Shown here: in pieces, positions 44,131 through 53,169 of the stretch
How positions within the stretch are numbered: the first letter of the stretch is position 1
Layout: each line of letters starts with the position of its first letter
From: Oryzibacter oryziterrae
GTDB taxonomy: Bacteria > Pseudomonadota > Alphaproteobacteria > Rhizobiales > Pleomorphomonadaceae
DNA: 64,000 bases
NCBI RefSeq assembly: GCF_021864535.1
Contig: NZ_JAKJIC010000003.1
Span: forward strand, 124,001-188,000
Direction of reading: 5' to 3'
Notes under the pieces: model-generated
What the model was told of the DNA's origin: nothing
What the model saw: the letters and a program-made list of their open reading frames with translations, nothing else
The model's database searches: none
Made by a program: the position numbers and the translations under genes

Positions 44131-44142
44131 TGGAACGTTCCA
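44131..44142. promoter_or_regulatory. Operator-like palindrome TGGAACGTTCCA
   Basis: Perfect 12-base palindrome followed by AAATTC, 35 bases before the CoA-transferase start, in a position to repress it. It pairs with the similar dyad at 43911-43922 on the other side of the divergent region. Confidence 0.55.
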
Positions 44143-44176
44143 AATTCATCCTCAGATTCAGCTTGGGTCGATCTTC

Positions 44177-45751
44177 ATGCGTGGTGTGGTCTCCGCTGCC
44201 GAGGTGGCGAAACTTATCCAGGATCGGGCGGTGGTCACCGTGTCCTCGTCGTCGGCGCTGGGCTGTCCCGATGCCGTGCTTGCGGCCATTGGTGCCCGCT
44301 TCGAGGCGGAGGGGCATCCCCGTGGTCTCACCACATTGCACCCGATCGCCGCCGGCGACATGTGGGGTGTGCGGGGTATCGATCATATCGCCCGCGACGG
44401 TTTGCTGGATACCGTTCTGGCCGGCTCCTATCCGTCCGGGCCGTCCTCGGCAGAGCCGCCGGAGATCTGGAAGATGATCGGCGACGACCGCGTCGCCGCC
44501 TATAATGTGCCCTCCGGCATCATGTTCGACATGACGCGCGAAGCCGCCGCCAAGCGGCCTGGCGTGCTCACCAAGGTGGGCCTCGATACCTTCGTCGATC
44601 CGCGTCGGCAGGGCTGCGCCATGAATGCGAAGGCGGCGGCGCAACCCATTGTCGAGGCGCGGCAATTCGACGGTGAGGAGTGGCTCTACTTCAAGGCCAT
44701 TGCGCCGCAGGTGGCGATCATCCGCGCCACCACCGCCGACGAGCGCGGCAATCTCACCTATGAACACGAAGGCGCCTATCTCGGCCCACTCGACCAGGCA
44801 CTGGCGGCGCGCAACAATGGCGGCATCGTCATCGCGCAGGTGAAGCGGCTGGCGAAGGCGGGGTCGTTCAAACCGCAGCAGGTGCATGTGCCGGGCATCC
44901 TCGTCGACTATGTAGTGGTGGCGCCGGACCAGAAGCAGACGACGCAGACCGTCTATGAGCCGGCGATTTCCGGCGAGATCTTCCGGCCGTTGTCGAGCTT
45001 CGAGGTGCCAGCTTTCGACATTTCCAAGGTTATCGCCCGGCGCGTTGCCATGGAACTCAAGGACGGCATGGCCTGCAACATCGGCTTCGGCATCTCGGCC
45101 AATGTGCCGCGCATCCTTCTGGAAGAGGGGCTGCATGGCGCGGTGACCTGGGTGATCGAGCAGGGCGCCGTCGGCGGCGTTCCGCTTCTCGATTTCCAGT
45201 TCGGCTGCGCATCGAATGCTGAGAGCTTCCTGCCAAGCCCTTACATGTTCAACTATTTCCAGGGTGGTGGCTTCGACTGCTCGCTGCTGTCCTTCCTGCA
45301 GATCGACAAATATGGTTCTGTGAATGTGTCGAAGCTCGCCGTGCGTCCGCATGTGACGGCGGGGGCGGGCGGCTTTGTCGACATCACCGCACGGGCGCGC
45401 AAGATCGTCTTTTCCGGCTTCTTCAATGCCGGGGCCAAGATTGCCGTGCGCGACGGCAAGGTGGTGATCGAGAAGGAAGGCAAGGTGCTGAAGATGGTGG
45501 AGGAGGTCGATCATGTGTCCTTCTCCGGTCGCCGGGGTACCGCACAGGGGCAGGACGTCACCTATGTGACCGAACGCTGCGTGATGAAGTTGAAGCCGGA
45601 GGGGGTGACGGTCACCGAGATCGCACCGGGGATCGATCTCGAGCGCGACATTCTCGGCCAATCCGCCTACGCCTTGCAGGTCGCCGACGATCTCAGGGAG
45701 ATGCCTGCGGTGCTGTTCCGGGACGAAGTCATGGGTCTCACGCTCGGTTGA
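44177..45751 (+). CDS. CoA-transferase (acetate/3-oxoacid type, fused alpha-beta)
   Basis: 524 residues, combining both halves of a family I CoA-transferase in one chain. N-terminal half: VTVSSSSALGCPDAVLAAIG, TTLHPIAAGDMWGVRGIDHI, GSYPSGPSSAEPPEI. C-terminal half: the catalytic Glu328 in VIEQGAVGGVP and the SGFFNAGAKIAV block. It moves CoA from one acyl-CoA to another acid. First plus-strand gene of the catabolic cluster; its promoter region contains three operator-like sequences. Acceptor and donor are not predictable. Confidence 0.85.
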   Translation: MRGVVSAAEVAKLIQDRAVVTVSSSSALGCPDAVLAAIGARFEAEGHPRGLTTLHPIAAGDMWGVRGIDHIARDGLLDTVLAGSYPSGPSSAEPPEIWKMIGDDRVAAYNVPSGIMFDMTREAAAKRPGVLTKVGLDTFVDPRRQGCAMNAKAAAQPIVEARQFDGEEWLYFKAIAPQVAIIRATTADERGNLTYEHEGAYLGPLDQALAARNNGGIVIAQVKRLAKAGSFKPQQVHVPGILVDYVVVAPDQKQTTQTVYEPAISGEIFRPLSSFEVPAFDISKVIARRVAMELKDGMACNIGFGISANVPRILLEEGLHGAVTWVIEQGAVGGVPLLDFQFGCASNAESFLPSPYMFNYFQGGGFDCSLLSFLQIDKYGSVNVSKLAVRPHVTAGAGGFVDITARARKIVFSGFFNAGAKIAVRDGKVVIEKEGKVLKMVEEVDHVSFSGRRGTAQGQDVTYVTERCVMKLKPEGVTVTEIAPGIDLERDILGQSAYALQVADDLREMPAVLFRDEVMGLTLG

Positions 45752-45881
45752 AGCCTTTGGTGAAGCCTGGTGCAGCTTTGGTTCGGGGCGTGAAAATCCG
45801 GATTCAACTGCCTGTGTGGCTGATTCCGGTCTGTCTACTAAGTAACTGATATCAAAAATAAAACTCTCTTCTCTCTCATGT

Positions 45882-45914
45882 GGATTCAGGCACTTGCTGT
45901 TTTGAATCTGCTTC
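45882..45914. promoter_or_regulatory. 33-bp operator-like repeat, copy 2
   Basis: GGATTCAGG...TTTTGAATCTGCTTC, same length and 26/33 identical to copy 1 at 44046-44078. It lies about 90 bases upstream of the aldehyde dehydrogenase start, in a 253-base gap that probably contains a second promoter. A related GGATTCAACTGCCTGT occurs at 45800-45815 and matches ATTCAACTGGCTGT at 44075-44088. Confidence 0.5.
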
Positions 45915-46004
45915 GGCAGCCGCGCTGAGCTTGAGACAAAGAGTCTGGAACATGTCCGTTATCCTGATGCGGAGAGTCAGGGTCCGGTCTTGGAGGATCA
46001 GGTG

Positions 46005-47522
46005 ATGACCGTGCATGTCGATCTCAGCAGACTGAAGGAAGCCGCCGCCGGGCCAACCACTTACCGGATGTTGATCGACGGACGCTTCGTCGATGGCGTC
46101 GAGGGTAAGGCGGGCGGTCGCGTTTCGCCGGGCCATGGCGTCGAAGTCAGCCGCTATGCCTTCGGGACCGCCGCTGATGTGGAGCTGGCAGTGGCCGCCG
46201 CGCGCCGGGCCTTCGAGGCGGGAGCCTGGGCGCGCATGAAGGCCGGCGACCGCGCCGCTCTGCTTCTCAAGGCCGCCGACCTGATCGACAGCCGGCGGGA
46301 CGAGATTGCCCGGCTGGACGCCATCGAGTCCGGCAAGCCCATCAGCCAGGCGCAGGGCGAGGTGGCCGGTGCCGCCGACATCTGGCGCTATGCCGCGGCG
46401 CTGGCCAGGACGCTGCACGGCGAGAGCTATGCCAACCTCGGCGACGACATGCTGGGGCTGGTGCTGCGCGAGCCGATCGGCGTGGTGTCGCTGATCACCC
46501 CCTGGAACTTCCCCTTCCTGATCATCGCGCAGAAGCTGCCTTTCGCGCTGGCTGCCGGATGTACCGCGGTCGTGAAGCCGTCCGAGATGACGTCGGCATC
46601 GACGGTGGTGCTCGGAGAGATCCTGATGCAGGCGGGCTTCCCTGCCGGCGTGGTCAACATACTCATGGGTACCGGCCCGGACGTGGGGGCGCCCATGGTC
46701 AGCCATCCCGGCGTCGACATGGTCTCCTTCACAGGCTCGACCCGCGTGGGCAAGGCCACCATGGCCACGGCGTCGCAGTCGCTCAAGAAGGTGGCGATGG
46801 AACTGGGCGGCAAGAATGCCCAGGTGGTGTTCCCCGATGCCGATCTCGAAGCGGCCGTCGACGCTGCCGTGTTCGGTTCCCTGTTCAACGCGGGCGAATG
46901 CTGCAACGCCGGCAGCCGGCTGATCATCCACAAGGACATCGAGGCCGACTTCCTGGCTGCCTATCGGGAGCTCGCTGCCCGCGTGAAGGTGGGCGATCCG
47001 CTCGATCCCGATACCAAGGTGGGCGCCATCATCTCTGCCGATCATCACGCCAAGATCACCGGTGCCATCGGCGCAGCTGCCGATGAGGGTGCTGCGCTTG
47101 CTCTCGATGGCCGCATTCCTGCTGCCAATTCCAGTCAGTATCTCAACCCGACCGTCGTTCGCAACGTGAAGCCGGAGATGGCGATCGCGCGCGAGGAGGT
47201 TTTCGGTCCGGTGCTCTCTGTCCTTTCCTTCTCGAGCGAAGCCGAGGCGGTCTCGCTTCTCAACGCCACAGACTACGGCCTGTCGGCGGGGGTGTGGACA
47301 AGTAATTTGGATCGGGCCATTGGCGTGACCCGTGCGGCCCGTGCCGGCACCGTCTGGATCAACACTTTCATGGATGGCTATCCCGAGCTTCCCTTCGGTG
47401 GCTACAAGCAAAGCGGCCTCGGTCGCGAACTCGGCAAAGGCGCGGTTGAGGATTACACCGAGACCAAGACGGTGCAGATGCATCGCGGGCCGCGCACCGG
47501 CTGGTGGGCTCCGCGAGGCTGA
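46005..47522 (+). CDS. NAD(P)-dependent aldehyde dehydrogenase
   Basis: 505 residues. REPIGVVSLITPWNFPFLI, the general-base glutamate in KKVAMELGGKNAQ, and NAGECCNAGSRL with catalytic Cys300 preceded by an extra Cys299. [18 protein letters not shown] is the C-terminal family block. It converts an aldehyde from the neighbouring alcohol oxidases to an acid. GGAGG lies before the ATG at 46005; a TTG at 45990 is also in frame. Its stop overlaps the next start (ATGA). Confidence 0.9.
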   Translation: MTVHVDLSRLKEAAAGPTTYRMLIDGRFVDGVEGKAGGRVSPGHGVEVSRYAFGTAADVELAVAAARRAFEAGAWARMKAGDRAALLLKAADLIDSRRDEIARLDAIESGKPISQAQGEVAGAADIWRYAAALARTLHGESYANLGDDMLGLVLREPIGVVSLITPWNFPFLIIAQKLPFALAAGCTAVVKPSEMTSASTVVLGEILMQAGFPAGVVNILMGTGPDVGAPMVSHPGVDMVSFTGSTRVGKATMATASQSLKKVAMELGGKNAQVVFPDADLEAAVDAAVFGSLFNAGECCNAGSRLIIHKDIEADFLAAYRELAARVKVGDPLDPDTKVGAIISADHHAKITGAIGAAADEGAALALDGRIPAANSSQYLNPTVVRNVKPEMAIAREEVFGPVLSVLSFSSEAEAVSLLNATDYGLSAGVWTSNLDRAIGVTRAARAGTVWINTFMDGYPELPFGGYKQSGLGRELGKGAVEDYTETKTVQMHRGPRTGWWAPRG

Positions 47523-49015
47523 TGATGGATCGCTCGCCCGACATCGTGGTGATCGGATCCGGCATGGGCGGGGCGACCTTCGCCGCCGGCCTGGCCGGGC
47601 GCGGCTTGCGCGTCGTCATCCTGGAGCGGGGCGAGCATCTGAAGGCCGCGCCTGAAAATGCCGATGCCCGGGCGATCTTCCAGCGCGGGTACTTCCGTCC
47701 CCGTGAGACCTGGGACGACGGGGCCGGTCGCCCCTTCAACCCCGGCAATTACGCCTATGTGGGCGGCAATACCAAGTTCTATGGCGCGGTGCTGATCCGC
47801 TATCGCGAGGCGGATTTTTCCGCTCTGGAACATGCGGAGGGCCTGTCGCCTGCCTGGCCGATTTCCTATGCCGATCTTGAGCCTTGGTATGGGGCGGCCG
47901 AGCGTCTCTACGAGGTACGCGGCGAGGCTGAGCTCGATCCGACGGAGCCGCCGCGCTCGTCGGATTATGCCCATGGTCCCGTGCCGGACGAACCGTCGAT
48001 CGCCGAGGTGCGGGAGCGGATGGCGGGGGCCGGGCTCAAGCCGTTCACCTTGCCGCTGGGCATGGACATCGAGCGCTGGCTGAAGCACGCGGCGGTGCCC
48101 TGGGACGCCTTCCCAAATGTGGACGACGGCAAGTCGGACGCGGAAACCTGCGGCCTGAAGGTGGCGCTGAGCGATCCGGGTATCACTCTGCTGACCGGTG
48201 CCCGTGCGACGCGGCTGGTCACCGGTCCTGGCGGGCGGATCGAGGCGGTCGACTATGAGAAGGACGGCGAGACCATTCGGCTGGCGCCCCGCCTCGTGGT
48301 GCTGGCGGCGGGCGCGGTGCAGTCGGCGGCGATGCTGCTTGCCAATGGCTTGGCCAACCGATCCGATCAGGTCGGCCGCAACTTCATGAACCACAATGCG
48401 ACGGCGCTGATCGCCATCGACCCGCGTTTCCGCAATCGCTCCGTCTACCAGAAGACCCTGGGACTGAACGACTTTTACTTCAACGACGGCAACGGCGGGC
48501 CGCCGTTGGGCAATGTGCAACTGCTCGGCCGGGTCACGGCGCCGATCCTCAAGGCAAATGTGCCTTTTGCGCCCGAATGGGGCCTGAAGATCGTCGCCGA
48601 TCATGCCGTCGACTGGTACCTGATGAGCGAAGACCTGCCGCATCCGGACAGCCGCGTGCGTGTCAACGGCAGCCGGATCGTACTCGACTGGCAGCGGACC
48701 AACTGGGGGCCGCATGTGCGGCTTGCCAAGGTGATGGCCGAACGCTGCCGCGCTGCCGGCTTTCCCCTTGTCCTGACAAAGACTTTCGACCGGAAGACGC
48801 CGAGCCATCAATGCGGGACGGTGCGCATGGGAGACGATGGCGCGTCGTCGCCGGTGAACACCCATGGCAGGGCGTGGGACCATCCCAATCTCTATGTGGT
48901 CGACGCTTCGGTGCTGCCGACTTCGGCGGCCGTCAATCCGGCGCTGACGGTGGCGGCGCTGGCGCTGCGGGCGGCCGATCACGTGCTGCGGCATGAACTT
49001 GGAGGGGCGTCATGA
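47522..49015 (+). CDS. GMC oxidoreductase 1
   Basis: 497 residues. N-terminal FAD fold DIVVIGSGMGGATFAAGLAGRGLRVVILERG, NPGNYAYVGGNTKFYGAVLIR substrate loop, and C-terminal SHQCGTVRMG with NPALTVAALALRAADHVL (the His/Asn region of the active site). This resembles gluconate- or glucoside-dehydrogenase-type GMC proteins, which oxidise sugar or alcohol hydroxyls and pass electrons to a membrane carrier. No signal peptide. Overlaps both neighbours by 1-4 bases, so it is tightly coupled. Confidence 0.85.
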   Translation: MMDRSPDIVVIGSGMGGATFAAGLAGRGLRVVILERGEHLKAAPENADARAIFQRGYFRPRETWDDGAGRPFNPGNYAYVGGNTKFYGAVLIRYREADFSALEHAEGLSPAWPISYADLEPWYGAAERLYEVRGEAELDPTEPPRSSDYAHGPVPDEPSIAEVRERMAGAGLKPFTLPLGMDIERWLKHAAVPWDAFPNVDDGKSDAETCGLKVALSDPGITLLTGARATRLVTGPGGRIEAVDYEKDGETIRLAPRLVVLAAGAVQSAAMLLANGLANRSDQVGRNFMNHNATALIAIDPRFRNRSVYQKTLGLNDFYFNDGNGGPPLGNVQLLGRVTAPILKANVPFAPEWGLKIVADHAVDWYLMSEDLPHPDSRVRVNGSRIVLDWQRTNWGPHVRLAKVMAERCRAAGFPLVLTKTFDRKTPSHQCGTVRMGDDGASSPVNTHGRAWDHPNLYVVDASVLPTSAAVNPALTVAALALRAADHVLRHELGGAS

Positions 49016-49773
49016 CCAGGCCCGTTGCTCTGGTAACCGGTGGACGGCGTGGTATCGGCCGGGCCATCGCGCTCGAACTTGCGCGCAACGGCCACGATGT
49101 GGCCATCGCCGACATGGCCGATGACGGGGCCGCGGAGGTGCTGGAGGCGATCGCGCAAGCGGGCGGGCGAGGGATGTTCGCGCGCTTCGACCTTGGGGAT
49201 CTCTCGACGCATGCCGGATTGCTCGACGCGGTGACGGAAGCGTTGGGGCCGGTGGACGTGCTGGTCAACAATGCTGGGCGCGGTGCGGTGCAGCGGGGCG
49301 ATCTCCTTGATCTGACGCCGGAAAATTTCGATGTCGTTATGGATGTAAACCTGCGCGGCACCGTGTTCCTGACACAGACCGTGGTGCGGCAGATGTTGAC
49401 GGCACGGCCCCGGCATCGGCGGTCGGTAATCACGGTCACCAGCGTTTCGGCGGCGGCGGCCAGCCCGGAGCGCATGGACTATTGCGTTTCCAAGGCGGCG
49501 CTTTCGATGTTTGTCGCCAATCTCGCGCTGCGTCTGGCAGGCGTTGGGATCGGCGTGTTCGAGGTGCGGCCTGGCATCATCGCCACCGACATGACGGCGG
49601 GCGTGCGGGAGAAATACGACGGGCTGATCGCCGGCGGTCTGGTGCCGCAGGGGCGTTGGGGGGAAGGCGAGGACGTGGCCCGTGCGGTGGCTGCGCTTGC
49701 CTCCGGCGCCTTCGGCTTTGCCCAGGGACAAATCGTCAACGTTGACGGCGGGCTGACGATCGCAAGACTTTGA
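49012..49773 (+). CDS. Short-chain dehydrogenase/reductase (3-ketoacyl-ACP-reductase-like)
   Basis: 253 residues. ALVTGGRRGIGRAIALEL is the TGxxxGIG cofactor loop; VLVNNAGRGAV, the catalytic Ser in TVTSVSAAAASP, and MDYCVSKAAL with the YxxxK pair. It oxidises or reduces a hydroxyl/keto group with NAD(P). Start overlaps GMC oxidoreductase 1 by four bases. The family is sometimes named FabG, but in this operon a catabolic alcohol dehydrogenase role is more likely. Confidence 0.88.
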   Translation: MTRPVALVTGGRRGIGRAIALELARNGHDVAIADMADDGAAEVLEAIAQAGGRGMFARFDLGDLSTHAGLLDAVTEALGPVDVLVNNAGRGAVQRGDLLDLTPENFDVVMDVNLRGTVFLTQTVVRQMLTARPRHRRSVITVTSVSAAAASPERMDYCVSKAALSMFVANLALRLAGVGIGVFEVRPGIIATDMTAGVREKYDGLIAGGLVPQGRWGEGEDVARAVAALASGAFGFAQGQIVNVDGGLTIARL

Positions 49774-49786
49774 GGGAGTTGAGGAA

Positions 49787-51382
49787 ATGGTCGACTATAT
49801 CATCGTCGGCGGCGGGCCTGCCGGCTGTGTTCTGGCTAATCGCCTGAGCGAGGATCGCGACGTCAGCGTGCTGCTGCTGGAAGCAGGCGGCTGGGATTGG
49901 CACCCCTTCTTCCACATTCCCGCCGGTTTCGCCAAGATGACCAAGGGCATCGCCAGCTGGGGCTGGTCGACGGTGCCGCAGCGGCACATGCAGGGGCGGG
50001 TGCTCTGGTACACGCAGGCCAAGGTGACGGGCGGCGGTTCGTCGATCAATGCCCAGCTCTACACGCGCGGCAACCGGCTCGACTATGACGAATGGGAAAG
50101 CCTGCACGGCTGCACGGGGTGGGCCTACAAGGATTGCCTACCTTATTTCAAGAAGTCCGAAGGCCACGAAAGCCTTGAAAATGAATGGCATTCCAAGGGC
50201 GGGCCGTTGGGCGTTTCCGCGCCGCGGGCGTTGAAGCCGATCAACGAGGCTTTCTTCCGGGCGGCGGAGCAGGCCGGCATTCCCTTCAATGCCGACTTCA
50301 ACGGTGCGACGCAGGACGGCATGGGCCCCTACCAGCTCAGCCAGCGGAATGGACGACGGTCCTCGGGGTCCACGGCCTTTCTGAAGCCGGCGCTGAAGCG
50401 GCCCAATCTCACGGTGAAGACCGGTGTGCAGGTGCTGCGGGTCGTGGTCGAGAAGGGGCGGGCGATCGGCGTTGAATGTGCGGCCGCCGGCGGGCGCTCC
50501 GAGGTGATCCGCGCCGAGCGCGAGGTGCTGGTGACGTCAGGGGCGATCGGGTCGCCACGACTGTTGCTTCTGTCGGGCATCGGGCCGGCCAACCAGTTGA
50601 AATCGATCGGTATTCCTGTGGTGCACGACCTGCCGGGCGTGGGCGCGAACCTGCATGATCATCTCGATCTCTGTGCCATCGCCGAGTGCACGGGGGAGCA
50701 TACCTATGACAGCTATGGCAAGCCGCATATGGCGGCGATGGCGGGGCTGCAATATCTGCTGACCCGGCGGGGGCCGGCGGCGTCGGCTTTGTTCGATACG
50801 GGCGGATTCTGGTATGCCGACAAGGATGCGCGGTCGCCGGATATCCAGTTCCATCTGGGCATGGGTTCGGGCATCGAGGCGGGGATTGCCAAGCTCAAGA
50901 ACAATGGGGTGACACTCAACACGGCCTATTTGCGCCCGAAATCGCGCGGCAGCGTCAAGCTCCGGAGCGCGGATCCCAAGGATATGCCGCTCATCGATCC
51001 CAACTATTGGGCGGAGCCGAGAGACCGGGAGCTTTCGATCCAAGGCCTTAAGATTGCTCGCGAAATTTTCCGGCAGAAGGCTCTGGAACCCTTCATTCAG
51101 GCCGAACGGGTGCCGGGACCGGGGGCGGTTTCGGACCAGGATCTGTTCGAGTATGGCTGCAAGATGGCCAAGACCGACCACCATCCGGCGGGCACCTGCC
51201 GCATGGGATCGGATGCGGACTCGGTGGTGGATCTGGAACTGAAAGTTCGCGGAATTCAAGGGCTTAGAGTGTGTGATAGCTCGATCATGCCGGCGGTGAA
51301 CTCCTCCAACACGCAGGCGCCGACCTACATGATCGGCGAGCGGGCGGCGGATTTCGTGCGCGGCAAGGCCTCGATCGCCTGA
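49787..51382 (+). CDS. GMC oxidoreductase 2 (choline-dehydrogenase-like)
   Basis: 531 residues. DYIIVGGGPAGCVLANRLSED, the GMC signature region VTGGGSSINAQLYTRGN, the second signature VTSGAIGSPRLLLLSGIGP, and the C-terminal HHPAGTCRMGSD with SNTQAPTYMIGERAAD supplying the active-site His and Asn. It oxidises an alcohol to an aldehyde. Thirteen bases after the SDR gene. Two different GMC enzymes in one operon suggest two hydroxyl oxidations in the pathway, or a substrate mixture. Confidence 0.9.
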   Translation: MVDYIIVGGGPAGCVLANRLSEDRDVSVLLLEAGGWDWHPFFHIPAGFAKMTKGIASWGWSTVPQRHMQGRVLWYTQAKVTGGGSSINAQLYTRGNRLDYDEWESLHGCTGWAYKDCLPYFKKSEGHESLENEWHSKGGPLGVSAPRALKPINEAFFRAAEQAGIPFNADFNGATQDGMGPYQLSQRNGRRSSGSTAFLKPALKRPNLTVKTGVQVLRVVVEKGRAIGVECAAAGGRSEVIRAEREVLVTSGAIGSPRLLLLSGIGPANQLKSIGIPVVHDLPGVGANLHDHLDLCAIAECTGEHTYDSYGKPHMAAMAGLQYLLTRRGPAASALFDTGGFWYADKDARSPDIQFHLGMGSGIEAGIAKLKNNGVTLNTAYLRPKSRGSVKLRSADPKDMPLIDPNYWAEPRDRELSIQGLKIAREIFRQKALEPFIQAERVPGPGAVSDQDLFEYGCKMAKTDHHPAGTCRMGSDADSVVDLELKVRGIQGLRVCDSSIMPAVNSSNTQAPTYMIGERAADFVRGKASIA

Positions 51383-51404
51383 TCTGTTGCCAAGTGCTTG
51401 ACAC

Positions 51405-51460
51405 CAAAGGGATTATCGCCTTTTGCTCCGATTGTGTGGCAAATGGCGATAATTCCTTTG
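51405..51460. repeat. 22-bp imperfect inverted repeat between two parts of the catabolic cluster
   Basis: CAAAGGGATTATCGCC plus TTTTGC pairs with GCAAAT plus GGCGATAATTCCTTTG: 20 of 22 positions complementary around a 12-base loop. It lies 23 bases after the GMC oxidoreductase 2 stop and 94 before the Dabb start. It could be an attenuator or terminator, or a large operator. No U-tract follows, which argues against a simple terminator. Confidence 0.6.
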
Positions 51461-51553
51461 ATTTCAACTGGCTAGCATGCACTTCTTGGGAAAGCTTGTG
51501 TTTTGGCGTGTGGAGCCAATCCCCTTCCAATCCGAACTCCCGGAGCCCCTGTC

Positions 51554-51877
51554 ATGATCCTGCATTGCGTGTTTCTCCGATTTCCCGCGGGCTTTCCGGA
51601 GGCTTCCAAGCAGGCGCTTTATGATGAGGTGGCGCGGTTGCAGGCGGTTGTGCCGGGGATGATTGGCGTCAGAAGTGGGGCCAACATGTCGCCGGAAGGT
51701 CTCGCCAGGGGCTTTGAGGACGGCTTCATTGTCACGTTTAAGGAACGCATGTCGCGTGACGCCTATCTCGTCCATCCCCAGCACGTTGTGGTTGGTGACA
51801 AGATTGTCGCAGCGACGGAAGGCGGGCTCGACGGGGTATTCGTTTATGATCTTGAGTTGGCCGATCTTCCGACCTGA
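51554..51877 (+). CDS. Dabb (stress-responsive A/B barrel) family protein
   Basis: 107 residues. MILHCVFLRFPAGFPEASKQALYDEVARLQAVVPGMIGVRSGANMSPEGLARGFEDGFIVTF is the dimeric alpha/beta-barrel Dabb pattern. Members range from stress proteins to small-molecule cyclases and are often found as accessory proteins in catabolic operons. The ATG has GGAG eight bases upstream. Its stop overlaps the glycerate kinase start (TGATG). Confidence 0.85.
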   Translation: MILHCVFLRFPAGFPEASKQALYDEVARLQAVVPGMIGVRSGANMSPEGLARGFEDGFIVTFKERMSRDAYLVHPQHVVVGDKIVAATEGGLDGVFVYDLELADLPT

Positions 51878-53169
51878 TGGAGTTGCCCGTGACGTCGCCT
51901 CGCGCCCGTGCCTTTCTCAAGAGCCTCTATGATGCCGCCGTGGCTGCGGCCGATCCGGACAAGGTGATCGGCACCTATCTGCCCAGACCGGTCAAGGGGC
52001 GGACGGTGGTGGTGGGCGCTGGCAAGGCGTCGGCGGCAATGGCGGCGAGCTTCGAGGCAGCCTGGGAGGCCAAGGGCTATGGTCCGCTCGAAGGGCTGGT
52101 GGTGACGCGCTATGGCTATGCCCATCCGTGCAAGCATATCGAGATCGTCGAGGCGGCCCATCCGGTGCCGGACGAGAAGGGGGCCGCTGCCGCCGGTCGC
52201 ATCTTCGAACTGGTGTCCGGTCTTGGGCCTGACGACCAGGTGGTGGCGCTGATCTCGGGCGGCGGTTCGTCGCTGCTGTCGCTGCCGCCAGAGGCAGTGG
52301 GGACGGAGGTCAAGCGGGCGGTCAACAAGATCCTGCTGAACTCCGGGGCGACCATTCACGAGATGAATTGCGTGCGCAAGGCGCTGTCATCGATCAAGGG
52401 CGGACGGCTTGCCCAGGCGGCGCATCCGGCGCCGGTGCATTCGCTGGTCATCTCCGACATTCCCGGTGACAATCCGGCGCTGGTGGCGTCCGGGCCGACC
52501 ATTCCTGATCCGGCGACCGCTCAGGATGCGATGGCCATCGTCGAGCGCTATCGCATGGATCTGCCGGAGGCAGCACTGGCCTGGCTGAAGACGGCGGGAG
52601 CCAGTTCGCCTAGACCTGAGGATCCGGAGTTTGCGGGCGACACCGTGTCGACCATCGCCGCGGCGCAGATGTCGCTGGAAGCGGCTGCTGCCGTTGCCCG
52701 CTCCGTGGGCTATGCGGTGCATATCCTCTCCGATTCCATCGAAGGGGAGGCGCGGGATGTGGGCGCCGTGCATGCGGCGATCACCCATCAGATCATTGCC
52801 AAGGGACAGCCGTTCCAGAAACCTTGCGTGGTGCTGTCGGGCGGCGAGACGACGGTGACCGTGCGCGGCAAGGGCGGACGCGGCGGGCGCAACGCCGAGT
52901 TCCTGCTGGCCTATGCCATCGGGATCGCCGGCCTCAAGGGCGTTTCGGCGCTGGCGGCCGATACCGATGGCATCGACGGCACCGAGGACAATGCCGGCGC
53001 CTATTGCGACGGCGCGACCAGCGCACGGCTTTTTGATGCAGGGCTCTCGCCCAAGGGATTGCTCGCCGCCAACGATGCCTATACAGCCTTCAAGTCGATC
53101 GACGATCTGCTGGTGACCGGGCCGACCCGCACCAATGTCAACGATTTCAGGGCAATTCTCATTGAGTGA
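51877..53169 (+). CDS. ttuD: Glycerate 2-kinase (MOFRL family)
   Basis: 430 residues. VVVGAGKASAAMAASFEAAW, VALISGGGSSLLSLP, SLVISDIPGDNPALVASGP, VLSGGETTVTVRGKGRGGRNAEF and the C-terminal AADTDGIDGTEDNAGA with the MOFRL domain. It phosphorylates D-glycerate to 2-phosphoglycerate, feeding lower glycolysis. In many proteobacteria ttuD/gckA ends pathways for tartrate, glyoxylate or sugar acids, so the operon probably delivers glycerate or hydroxypyruvate. The gene symbol is used in that general sense. Confidence 0.88.
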   Translation: MELPVTSPRARAFLKSLYDAAVAAADPDKVIGTYLPRPVKGRTVVVGAGKASAAMAASFEAAWEAKGYGPLEGLVVTRYGYAHPCKHIEIVEAAHPVPDEKGAAAAGRIFELVSGLGPDDQVVALISGGGSSLLSLPPEAVGTEVKRAVNKILLNSGATIHEMNCVRKALSSIKGGRLAQAAHPAPVHSLVISDIPGDNPALVASGPTIPDPATAQDAMAIVERYRMDLPEAALAWLKTAGASSPRPEDPEFAGDTVSTIAAAQMSLEAAAAVARSVGYAVHILSDSIEGEARDVGAVHAAITHQIIAKGQPFQKPCVVLSGGETTVTVRGKGGRGGRNAEFLLAYAIGIAGLKGVSALAADTDGIDGTEDNAGAYCDGATSARLFDAGLSPKGLLAANDAYTAFKSIDDLLVTGPTRTNVNDFRAILIE

